Below are positions 15,849-21,656 of a DNA stretch of 22,809 nt, piece by piece. This DNA comes from a bacterium. Its GTDB lineage: Bacteria > Patescibacteriota > Saccharimonadia > Saccharimonadales > JACDBH01. The stretch is taken from assembly GCA_029557395.1 (NCBI GenBank), contig JAKQIK010000018.1:1-22809 (forward strand), given 5' to 3'. The notes under the pieces are model-generated. The model saw only the letters and a list, made by a program, of their open reading frames with translations, was not told where the DNA came from and did not search any database. A program made the translations under genes and the position numbers. How positions within the stretch are numbered: the stretch's first letter is position 1; each line of letters opens with the position of its first letter.

Positions 15849-16026
15849 TTTCTCCGGCAACTGGAACGAGGGCTTCGATGACCAGGGTGACAACGGCAAT
15901 CTGTGGTCCGCTTCGGCTTTTCCTGATGATGCCGATAACGCCTTCTTTGCGAACTTCAATGCTGATGAAGTTAATCCAGCGAACAACAACGATCGTGCCG
16001 CTGGGGTGGGTGTGCGCTGACTCTTG
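15849..16026 (+). repeat. DGR template repeat (TR)
   Basis: Non-coding 178-bp template matching the VR at 14177-14354. It holds 36 adenines by hand count, 19 of which differ in the VR, against 1 of 142 non-adenine positions. The A's cluster in AAC/AAT codons of the equivalent frame (11 Asn codons, 9 changed), the codon choice that gives the widest amino-acid range after A-mutagenesis. In the VR frame the TR carries a TGA at 16018-16020 where the VR has TGT (Cys). Confidence 0.95.
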
Positions 16027-16144
16027 TATGCTATGACTCGGTATTGTACGTTTCGCAAGATTAGTTGAGTAGCATAGGAGTCCGTGCCAGTTATGCCCAT
16101 TGTTAACCCTACTATTTATTGTTATAATAACCTAGTAATTTTGA

Positions 16145-16221
16145 CGGGGTGTGGCGCAGTTGGCTAGCGCGCGCGGTTTGGGACCGCGAGGTCGGAGGTT
16201 CAAGTCCTCTCACCCCGACCA
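16145..16221 (+). tRNA. tRNA-Pro(TGG)
   Basis: Complete 77-nt cloverleaf with encoded CCA. Acceptor CGGGGTG/CACCCCG, D stem GCGC/GCGC, anticodon stem CGCGG/CCGCG with loop TTTGGGA (anticodon TGG), T stem GGAGG/CCTCT with loop TTCAAGT. Its 3' 22 bases are also the 3' end of the convergent serine recombinase gene, marking it as the probable integration site of the downstream element. Confidence 0.95.
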
Positions 16222-16886
16222 AGAGATATTTTTGCTACATCCACCATCAAATCGTATGGTGGATTTAGCTTTATAACAGATACAGCGTCATCACCAGCTC
16301 GCAGGTTCAACACTAATTCCTGATATACAGTATCTTCCTCAATCAAATCGGTAGTTGTTAGTAGTGTTTCCAGATACGACCTGACTAGTTCAATAAACTG
16401 CTGGCGTGTTGGTAGTCCTTGATTTAGCTTTTCTACCTCTGTTTCAAGCGTATTTACATTAGAAGTAGAAACATTTATCAGGTTCTGGTGAAACTCTAAT
16501 TTACCCTTATGGTGTTTGTTGTAGTCGGCTAGGCTAATAAGTTGCAGGTTCTGGTACTTGGCATACAGGGTTTCTTGCTTTTTCAGCTCACTCTTAGCGT
16601 CTGACAGCTTGCGTTTGGCTATTTCCTTGTCAACTACCAACTTTTGTTCTAGCCGTCCTATATACATCTTGTAGGCTTTTTCACTCTGTTTGGTGCAGTG
16701 GCGTAGTGTCCATTCAATATGTGACACAACATATTTTGCCCTGATACTTTTAGACAGCTTTTTACCGTACTTTTTTACTGCTTCTGTTTCGTTATGGCGT
16801 ATACATTCCTTATTGCGACAATAGAAACTAAGCATATAGTGACCAGCGTTCTTGCCCTTAGTCAGCTTGGTGCGTTGGAATATCAT
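16200..16886 (-). pseudogene. large serine recombinase, C-terminal part (frameshifted)
   Basis: C-terminal zinc-ribbon remainder and coiled-coil region of a large serine recombinase, out of frame with the N-terminal part at 16937-18019. The frame stays open upstream to 16973 and encodes REKVICDYCDKIMIF, the first CxxC of the zinc ribbon. The second is YCRNKEC. A Lys/Glu-rich coiled coil (about residues 70-160 here) is typical of phage-type serine integrases. The 3' end runs into tRNA-Pro: the last codons (GRGERT) and stop are the complement of the tRNA T arm and acceptor. The true product would be a -1 fusion of both parts; the ATG at 16886 is probably not a real start. Confidence 0.8.
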
Positions 16887-16936
16887 AATCTTGTCACAGT
16901 AGTCACAGATTACCTTTTCACGCAGTAAGCCAAAGT

Positions 16937-18019
16937 CTAACCGCTTAGCACTGGTTGAGCGACCACAAACTGCTCATTAAAGTTGTCGGCTGTATTACGG
17001 CTAAGTGCAATAAACTCATCAGGTGTAAAGAGGGGTAGGAAGTTATATAGCTCATTTAGGTTAGCAATGTTGTCACCGTACTTATACATACCAAAGTAAA
17101 AAGGGTCGTTGAATGCTAATCCAACAGTTTTCTTGTCCATTTTCGCTAGCTTATAATCGTCGTCTTGGTGCTTGCGGTAGCTGAAATGTGAGTTGTTTAG
17201 ATAGTCAGCAACCTCTTGATTAGCCTTGCCCTCATATAGCCTCATAATGACCGCTTGACGTAGTAACTGCCAGTGTACACCATCTGGCATAAAACGCCCG
17301 TTGTTGGTGTCGGCATAGTAGCCTTTTTTGACCTGTCCAACATACTTACCGTCTTTGATTGAGCCTGTAATACCTCTGGCTACATCAACGGCTAATTTGT
17401 CTGAATACTGCTTAGAGGTAGCGAATAGTATGCCTAGTAGCATTTTGCCATTAGGTGTGTTATCAAACTGGTAGGTTTTGAAATGCAAATCTTGTATCTG
17501 TTCTAAGTCAATCATCTCAATGATGTCACTAGCCTCTTTCATATTGCGTGACAGTCGGTCAGGTGACCACGCTAGCAAGCCGTGATATTTGCCAGTCTTG
17601 AAGCCTAGCAGTATGTCGTCAAAGATTGGACGGTTACCAGATTTTTTAGCAGAGGCACTTTCCTTGTAAATATCTTCTTTCCGTACAGCGATTTTGAGTT
17701 GGTCAGCAAGGGTAAGGCACTCTGTTTCTTGGTCTTCTAATGACCTAACTTGCTTTGCCTCGTCATCTGTGGACTTGCGTAGATAGATAATATAACGGCG
17801 TTTTTCTTTGGGTAAAATGTGTGTACTGCCCTCAATGGTTTTGGCATAGTAATTAGTCAGGTCGTCAATACTTCGCTTGCTTTCAGGCAAGTTGAATACA
17901 TCAGGGTTATCTTCGAGGCTTTCGGCTACTAATTGCTCGGCTTTTTGTTGTTGTGCAGTAGTCAAAGGTACTCGTACAATCTTTTTACCTTTGCGTGTTT
18001 CTCTTTTTGGGTTAGCCAT
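16937..18019 (-). CDS. large serine recombinase, N-terminal part (catalytic and recombinase domains)
   Basis: Site-specific DNA integrase/recombinase of the large serine family. Seen: an unusual charged N-terminal extension of about 70 aa, then the resolvase catalytic domain with YIIYLRKST (nucleophile Ser83), the SPDRLSRN arginine motif, the long helix E region, and a recombinase domain (about 225-345) with the GYYADTNNGRF and VADYLNN motifs. The frame ends at 16937 in QPVLSG, just before the zinc ribbon that continues in the -1 frame at 16973-16200. No slippery heptamer was found in the overlap (16937-16973), so mutation or sequencing error is more likely than programmed shifting. It begins 7 bp after the S66 peptidase gene, same strand, probably one operon. 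Confidence 0.88.
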   Translation of the reverse strand: MANPKRETRKGKKIVRVPLTTAQQQKAEQLVAESLEDNPDVFNLPESKRSIDDLTNYYAKTIEGSTHILPKEKRRYIIYLRKSTDDEAKQVRSLEDQETECLTLADQLKIAVRKEDIYKESASAKKSGNRPIFDDILLGFKTGKYHGLLAWSPDRLSRNMKEASDIIEMIDLEQIQDLHFKTYQFDNTPNGKMLLGILFATSKQYSDKLAVDVARGITGSIKDGKYVGQVKKGYYADTNNGRFMPDGVHWQLLRQAVIMRLYEGKANQEVADYLNNSHFSYRKHQDDDYKLAKMDKKTVGLAFNDPFYFGMYKYGDNIANLNELYNFLPLFTPDEFIALSRNTADNFNEQFVVAQPVLSG

Positions 18020-18026
18020 AGGGTAG

Positions 18027-19067
18027 CTACATAACTAGTTTTATGGATTTTTCTTGGGTATTGATTTTGATTTTACCACCGTTAGGCAAAAGTATTTGTG
18101 GGTCGCTATGCCCAAAATCTAGGTTTTGAATAATTGGTATGTTTGCATTGTATTGCCTGATTGAGCCAACTATCTCGTCCCTTTGTTCTTTGCGGTACTT
18201 TGCTTTTTGTTCAGCAGTATTTGGCTTATCAAACTCCCACGCTTTTGGACGACCGACTATGACGGCTTTTATCTTGTCAAACCAACCTCTTTCACCAAAC
18301 CCACGAAGTAAGTATGCAGGTATCCAAGTCTCTGGTATATCTTCCGCTGTTTCAATAAATAACACTACGCCGTCTAAGTCGTCATCTTTTGGCAGGTATC
18401 TGCCAACGGTAGATTGAAAAATAAGTGACTCAACACAGCCACCCCAAAGAATACCCTCAACTTCGCCCTCACCGTCCCAATACAAGCCGTCATTCTTTTC
18501 CATTGTTCTAGGTAGTTCAAGATTTGATTTATCAGACCAGTCTAGACCAATATCATTGTATTGTTCACTGGCTTTTACTTCGTACTCATCACCTACAAAT
18601 AGGGCGTTTTTTATTGACGCTACTGTCATAGAGAACATCTCAACATTCATTCCAAAATTAGTCATAATTGCACCGCCGTAGTAGCTTGGTATGCCTAAAT
18701 TCCACAAGAAGTTATGCAGGTGGGTGTTATCACTGTAACCCAAGAAAGGTTTGGGGTTATCAATAAATACTTGGGGTTCAAGGTATTTGATTAGCTGTAT
18801 CTGGTCTTCGCCACCGATAGAAGTAAAGACTGCTTTGTTACTAGGGTCAGCAAAGGCGTCCATAACATCTCTGGCTCGGTCTTTGAGGGGTGCACCCATA
18901 ATTCTAGTGGTTGGGTACTCTTTTGGAACAAGCCCAAATACATCTCGCAAGCGTTCAAGCCCAAGCTCAAAGGGGTGGGGGAATATTTGTGGTAAACCAT
19001 TTGACGGTGATATTACGGCAACTCGGTCACCAGTGTTCAATTTTTGTAGTTTTACGAATTGTTTCAT
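18027..19067 (-). CDS. S66-family peptidase (LD-carboxypeptidase / MccF-like)
   Basis: 346-aa serine peptidase of family S66. It includes LdcA, which trims murein tetrapeptides in wall recycling, and MccF, which gives self-immunity to microcin C. Seen: N-terminal GDRVAVISPS, the oxyanion-hole motif TSIGGEDQ, the nucleophile Ser in FLGYSDNT, the catalytic Glu in VVLFIETAEDIP, and the His in NLDFGHSDPQ: a complete Ser-Glu-His triad. Overall shape (long form, IETAED, GHSDP) is closer to MccF than to E. coli LdcA. A minus-strand TAAAAT box ends 6 nt before the ATG, so it is probably leaderless. Co-directional with the recombinase 7 bp downstream, suggesting cargo of the integrative element. Confidence 0.88.
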   Translation of the reverse strand: MKQFVKLQKLNTGDRVAVISPSNGLPQIFPHPFELGLERLRDVFGLVPKEYPTTRIMGAPLKDRARDVMDAFADPSNKAVFTSIGGEDQIQLIKYLEPQVFIDNPKPFLGYSDNTHLHNFLWNLGIPSYYGGAIMTNFGMNVEMFSMTVASIKNALFVGDEYEVKASEQYNDIGLDWSDKSNLELPRTMEKNDGLYWDGEGEVEGILWGGCVESLIFQSTVGRYLPKDDDLDGVVLFIETAEDIPETWIPAYLLRGFGERGWFDKIKAVIVGRPKAWEFDKPNTAEQKAKYRKEQRDEIVGSIRQYNANIPIIQNLDFGHSDPQILLPNGGKIKINTQEKSIKLVM

Positions 19068-19073
19068 AACTAT

Positions 19074-19079
19074 ATTTTA
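19074..19079 (-). promoter_or_regulatory. -10 box, leaderless start of the S66 peptidase gene
   Basis: TAAAAT on the minus strand with 6 nt to ATG 19067. No clear -35. The MITE-like element lies 30 bp upstream. Confidence 0.4.
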
Positions 19080-19099
19080 CTCTTTTGAGAGGTAAAATT

Positions 19100-19224
19100 A
19101 TAGGCAACCTGACCCACATGCACTTTTTGTCCTCCAGGGCGCTTTATAGGGAGCCGTTGGCTTGCCTATGGCGCTTGCTCACCCTATCCGGACGTAAAAA
19201 GTGCATGTGGGTCAGATAGGCAAC
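19100..19224. mobile_element. MITE-like element with 20-bp inverted repeats and 9-bp direct repeats
   Basis: A 107-bp unit (19109-19215) has perfect 20-bp terminal inverted repeats, CTGACCCACATGCACTTTTT (19109-19128) and its complement (19196-19215). The pairing continues imperfectly inward (GTCC/GGAC). It is flanked exactly by 9-bp direct repeats ATAGGCAAC (19100-19108 and 19216-19224), as expected for a target-site duplication. There is no coding capacity. The transposase family could not be assigned; IS groups with 9-bp duplications are candidates. An alternative is a structured RNA or attachment site. Confidence 0.78.
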
Positions 19225-19230
19225 TTTTGG

Positions 19231-19539
19231 TCAAATCTTCCACTTAGTCATTTCACCAAGTCCAAACATAGGTAATTCATTATCACCGTGTAGTTCAAGC
19301 TCGGTTTCGTCCTGCCTCAGTGTATCGCTCAATTTTATAACCATAGTTATAAGTTTATCGGTAGACATTTCTGACAGGTTACGCTTATCAAGTTCCGCTT
19401 TTGCACGGCTCAGCACCTCGCCAAACACAGCAATCCTATGTCGTTTGGTCATTGCATACCGTTCTTGTAACTCGTCTATGTAAAGCGTCCTTTGGTTATG
19501 TATATCTTTTGAAGTCTGGTCATCTTTTGACCACTCCAT
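19231..19539 (-). CDS. small unknown protein, possibly a truncated phage-type HTH protein
   Basis: 102-aa hydrophilic, mostly helical protein. The segment RHRIAVFGEVLSRAKAELDKRN followed by LSEMSTDKLITMVIKLSDTL resembles the C-terminal half of small phage/plasmid helix-turn-helix proteins (phBC6A51/terminase-small-subunit-like). Here the expected N-terminal HTH is absent, and nothing resembling it can be read upstream. The resemblance is from memory and weak. It ends 7 bp beyond the right direct repeat of the MITE-like element and is divergent from the next gene. Confidence 0.5.
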   Translation of the reverse strand: MEWSKDDQTSKDIHNQRTLYIDELQERYAMTKRHRIAVFGEVLSRAKAELDKRNLSEMSTDKLITMVIKLSDTLRQDETELELHGDNELPMFGLGEMTKWKI

Positions 19540-19604
19540 GAGGGTTGGTTTATTAATACCTAGGTAGTTTTTTGATCGATTGTTTTAGTTTTTATTATCT
19601 CGGG

Positions 19605-19610
19605 TATAAT
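19605..19610 (+). promoter_or_regulatory. -10 box, leaderless start of the lipid-kinase-like gene
   Basis: Perfect TATAAT 6 nt before ATG 19617, so transcription should begin at the A of the start codon. A weak -35 TTGTTT (19580-19585) is at 19-nt spacing. It rules out the upstream ATG at 19572, which lies in the promoter. Confidence 0.6.
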
Positions 19611-19616
19611 GAACTT

Positions 19617-20261
19617 ATGCTAAATGCTCTTATCGCTGCGGTTGTTATTGCCGTAATATTGGCTTTATCTGAAGTTTTTTGGAAAAAGGCACATATCAAA
19701 GATGAACTTGCTAGGAAATTCGTACATATTACCTGCGGTGTATTTATAGCTTTTTTACCGTTCTGGGTTGATTATAAGTGGATAATGCTACTGGCGGTTG
19801 GTTTTGTAGTGGGCAATGCAATAAATAGGTATGTCGATGTATTTCATGCTATTCATTCGGTCCGTCGCAAGAGCTGGGGGGATGTTTTGTTCGGGGTTGG
19901 AGTGTTTGCTCTAGCGCTGTTTCAGCCAGATCCATGGATTTTTGCAATCTGTATGCTACAAGTCAGCTTGGCCGACGGCCTAGCTGCTTTGGTGGGTGTT
20001 ACTTATGGTGATAAGCACGGTAAATATTACCTATTTTCGCAACCGAAGTCTGTTATTGGTAGTTTAACTTTTTTCCTAACATCTATAGTTATTTTGGTTG
20101 CTGGTTTGATTGCCGATAGCTATTTTGTCATGCCAGCACAACTATGGCCGCTGTTTATTATGTTGCCCCTTGCTCTTGTTTGTGTAGAGAATATAGCTGT
20201 TTTTGGGTTAGATAATTTGGCCTTGCCACTTGTCACTCTGTTTGTTCTGAGCTTATTCTAA
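19617..20261 (+). CDS. phosphatidate cytidylyltransferase / dolichol-phytol kinase-like membrane protein
   Basis: About 214-aa polytopic membrane protein of the CTP-transferase group (SEC59/DGK1/VTE5-like polyprenol or phytol kinases and CdsA relatives). Seen: about seven hydrophobic helices, the family motif ELARKFVHI near the N-terminus, RRKSWGDVLFGVGVF, and the signature LADGLAALVGVTYGDKHGKY followed by SQPKSVIGSLTFFLTS. Such enzymes use CTP to phosphorylate isoprenoid alcohols or activate phosphatidate; the substrate here is unknown. Start 19617 is chosen because of the TATAAT box 6 nt upstream. Confidence 0.82.
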   Translation: MLNALIAAVVIAVILALSEVFWKKAHIKDELARKFVHITCGVFIAFLPFWVDYKWIMLLAVGFVVGNAINRYVDVFHAIHSVRRKSWGDVLFGVGVFALALFQPDPWIFAICMLQVSLADGLAALVGVTYGDKHGKYYLFSQPKSVIGSLTFFLTSIVILVAGLIADSYFVMPAQLWPLFIMLPLALVCVENIAVFGLDNLALPLVTLFVLSLF

Positions 20262-20295
20262 ATTGCTTATAACTTAAAGGACAATTAATCAAAAA

Positions 20296-20314
20296 ACACC
20301 CTAGAGAAGGGTGT
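20296..20314. terminator. bidirectional terminator between 20261 and tRNA-His
   Basis: ACACCCT (20296-20302) / AGGGTGT (20308-20314), 5-nt loop, preceded by A-rich sequence. On the minus strand the stem is followed by a T6 run, so it mainly ends tRNA-His transcription and may also end the plus-strand gene. Confidence 0.7.
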
Positions 20315-20330
20315 AATCACTAATATTGTA

Positions 20331-20408
20331 TGGGGTGCCTAAAGGGACTTGAACCCTCGATCTTCGGAACCACAACCCGACGCTTTAACCAACTAAGCTA
20401 TAGGCACC
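20331..20408 (-). tRNA. tRNA-His(GTG)
   Basis: Complete cloverleaf with encoded CCA on the minus strand. Acceptor GTGCCTA/TAGGCAC with the extra G-1 pairing with C73, diagnostic of tRNA-His; anticodon loop with GTG; T arm GAGGGTTCAAGTCCCTT. Confidence 0.95.
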
Positions 20409-20495
20409 ATGGATAACAGGGGTTATTTTAGCATAAATCATGATAAAGTGCTAATAATTGTGGAGGACATTTTTTTTCCCGCAGCAGTTGTAGTA

Positions 20496-20501
20496 TATAA
20501 T
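20496..20501 (+). promoter_or_regulatory. -10 box, leaderless start of the VKOR gene
   Basis: TATAAT with 7 nt to ATG 20509. The upstream ATG at 20500 overlaps the -10 box and cannot be transcribed from this promoter. Confidence 0.55.
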
Positions 20502-20508
20502 GGACCTA

Positions 20509-21135
20509 ATGAAGGGTATTTTGGATAATATGAGCTCGAAAAAATTAAAAGGCCAAAAACTAGAGCAGGTATTGCCATATATTATGATAGTGGGTGGTGC
20601 TATAGGGCTCATCGCTTCTTTGCTACTGACACACGACAAGATAAAAGTTCTACAAAACCCTGGCTACAATCCACTATGTAACATTAATCCGATACTGAGC
20701 TGTGGGTCGGTCATGAAGACAGAACAGGCGAGTCTTTTTGGTATGCCAAACACAATATTTGGAATTATAGCGTTTACAGCTTTGATTTCTTTTGGTTTTA
20801 TTATGGCGAGTGGGGCGATATTCAAACGTTGGCTATGGCAGGTGGCCCAAGTTTTTGCAACTGTTGGCGTGTTGTTCATGCATTATCTTTTTTTCCAAGG
20901 GGTATTTCGAATAAATGCTATTTGTCCGTGGTGTTTTGTCACTTGGATGGTAGTAATTCCAATATTCTGGTATGTGACATTATACAATCTGCGTACTGGT
21001 AACATTAAGATCGGCAACAGGGACTTTAACAAGTTTGTCCAAAAAAACCACGGTAATATTTTGATAGGTTGGTACGCAATTATATTTTTGATACTCATTA
21101 CACGTTTTTGGTATTACTGGAGTACACTGCTGTAA
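20509..21135 (+). CDS. vitamin K epoxide reductase (VKOR) family protein
   Basis: 208-aa polytopic membrane oxidoreductase. Bacterial VKOR homologues re-oxidise a periplasmic DsbA-like protein to drive disulfide formation. Seen: a helix (about 22-41), the loop cysteine pair NPLCNINPILSCGSVM, further helices, and the active-site CxxC in NAICPWCFVTWMV. No fused thioredoxin domain, so a separate DsbA-like partner would be needed; none is in the window. Disulfide formation would fit the paired cysteines in the FISUMP surface protein (inference). Start 20509 is chosen from the leaderless promoter. Confidence 0.93.
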   Translation: MKGILDNMSSKKLKGQKLEQVLPYIMIVGGAIGLIASLLLTHDKIKVLQNPGYNPLCNINPILSCGSVMKTEQASLFGMPNTIFGIIAFTALISFGFIMASGAIFKRWLWQVAQVFATVGVLFMHYLFFQGVFRINAICPWCFVTWMVVIPIFWYVTLYNLRTGNIKIGNRDFNKFVQKNHGNILIGWYAIIFLILITRFWYYWSTLL

Positions 21136-21160
21136 GTTCGGTCTGTGTCAATTTGAGTTT

Positions 21161-21211
21161 GGGTACCAATAAAAATACCTCAAGTAGCTTGAGGTATTTT
21201 TATTGGTACCC
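21161..21211. terminator. 24-bp perfect stem, bidirectional terminator overlapping the tRNA-Arg 3' end
   Basis: The arms 21161-21184 and 21188-21211 are perfect complements around a TAG loop. The core (ATACCTCAAG/CTTGAGGTAT with A5/T5 flanks) is a standard two-way terminator between the VKOR gene and convergent tRNA-Arg. The outer 10 bp of the right arm is the CCA and end of the tRNA, so its complement has been copied on the other side. Confidence 0.8.
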
Positions 21212-21280
21212 CGGGAGGGAATCGAACCCCCGACCTGTGGGATAGAAGCCCATTGCTCTAATCCGCTGAGCTACCGGGGC
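21204..21280 (-). tRNA. tRNA-Arg(TCT)
   Basis: Minus-strand cloverleaf with encoded CCA. Acceptor GCCCCGG/CCGGGGT (G1-U72 wobble), D arm GCTC/GAGC, anticodon loop CTTCTAT (anticodon TCT) with a weak first stem pair, T stem GGGGG/CCCTC-type with loop TTCGATT. Its 5' 53 nt are repeated exactly at 21411-21463. Confidence 0.92.
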
Positions 21281-21306
21281 GAGTACCATTGTTATTTTGT
21301 TAAAGG

Positions 21307-21407
21307 GGTTCGATTCTGAACCGACCTACCTTCGGCAGGCCCGTCGCCACATCTTTGAAAACAAGTTTTCAAGAGTGGACTCCCTTGCAAAGTGCCACTG
21401 GCACTTT
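21307..21407. other. run of four hairpins between the tRNA-Arg copies
   Basis: GGTTC/GAACC (21307-21322); CCTACC/GGCAGG (21325-21339, one mismatch on this strand, G-U on the other); a roughly 14-bp bulged stem CCAC...GTGG with GAAAAC/GTTTTC (21347-21378); AAAGTGCC/GGCACTTT (21389-21407). No open frame of note. The role is unknown. Confidence 0.6.
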
Positions 21408-21410
21408 TCA

Positions 21411-21463
21411 CCCCGACCTGTGGGATAGAAGCCCATTGCTCTAATCCGCTGAGCTACCGGGGC
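21411..21463 (-). pseudogene. partial duplicate of tRNA-Arg (5' 53 nt)
   Basis: Identical to tRNA-Arg 21228-21280 from the 5' end through the D arm, anticodon arm and variable loop into the T stem; then it diverges. The T loop and 3' acceptor strand are missing, so it cannot fold as a tRNA. Confidence 0.85.
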
Positions 21464-21483
21464 ATACCAAAGTTTCAATGTTT

Positions 21484-21558
21484 TGGTGCGGGTGGAGGGA
21501 ATCTAACCCTCGTCGCCTGCTTGGAAGGCAGGAATAATAAACGTTATACCACACCCGC
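21484..21558 (-). tRNA. tRNA-Gly(TCC)
   Basis: Minus-strand cloverleaf with encoded CCA. Acceptor GCGGGTG/CACCCGC, anticodon stem CCTGC/GCAGG with loop CTTCCAA (anticodon TCC), T arm GAGGGTTAGATTCCCTC, discriminator A. Confidence 0.93.
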
Positions 21559-21602
21559 ATAACAACAGAGGTTATTATAGCACTATTTTATACAAAGTAA
21601 AA

Positions 21603-21628
21603 CAGGCTACGAATATTTTTGTAGCCTG
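21603..21628 (-). terminator. terminator of the repeat surface protein gene
   Basis: CAGGCTAC (21603-21610) / GTAGCCTG (21621-21628), 10-nt loop, followed on the minus strand by TTTTACTTTG. It lies 29 bp after the stop codon. Confidence 0.65.
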
Positions 21629-21656
21629 CTTACCAGTTAGCTTAGTAGGTTTGTTT

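Noticed and set aside
15823..16020. Open frame of 65 codons across the TR
   Set aside because: It exists only because the TR is the template of a coding repeat; it lacks a start signal and everything outside the TR is unrelated to a protein.
16200..19224. Recognisable attL/attR repeat pair bounding the recombinase element
   Set aside because: No second copy of the tRNA-Pro 3' end was found in the window. Serine integrases leave very short cores, so the far boundary stays undefined.
21411..21463. Second functional tRNA-Arg
   Set aside because: The T loop and 3' acceptor strand are missing and the following sequence cannot complete the cloverleaf.
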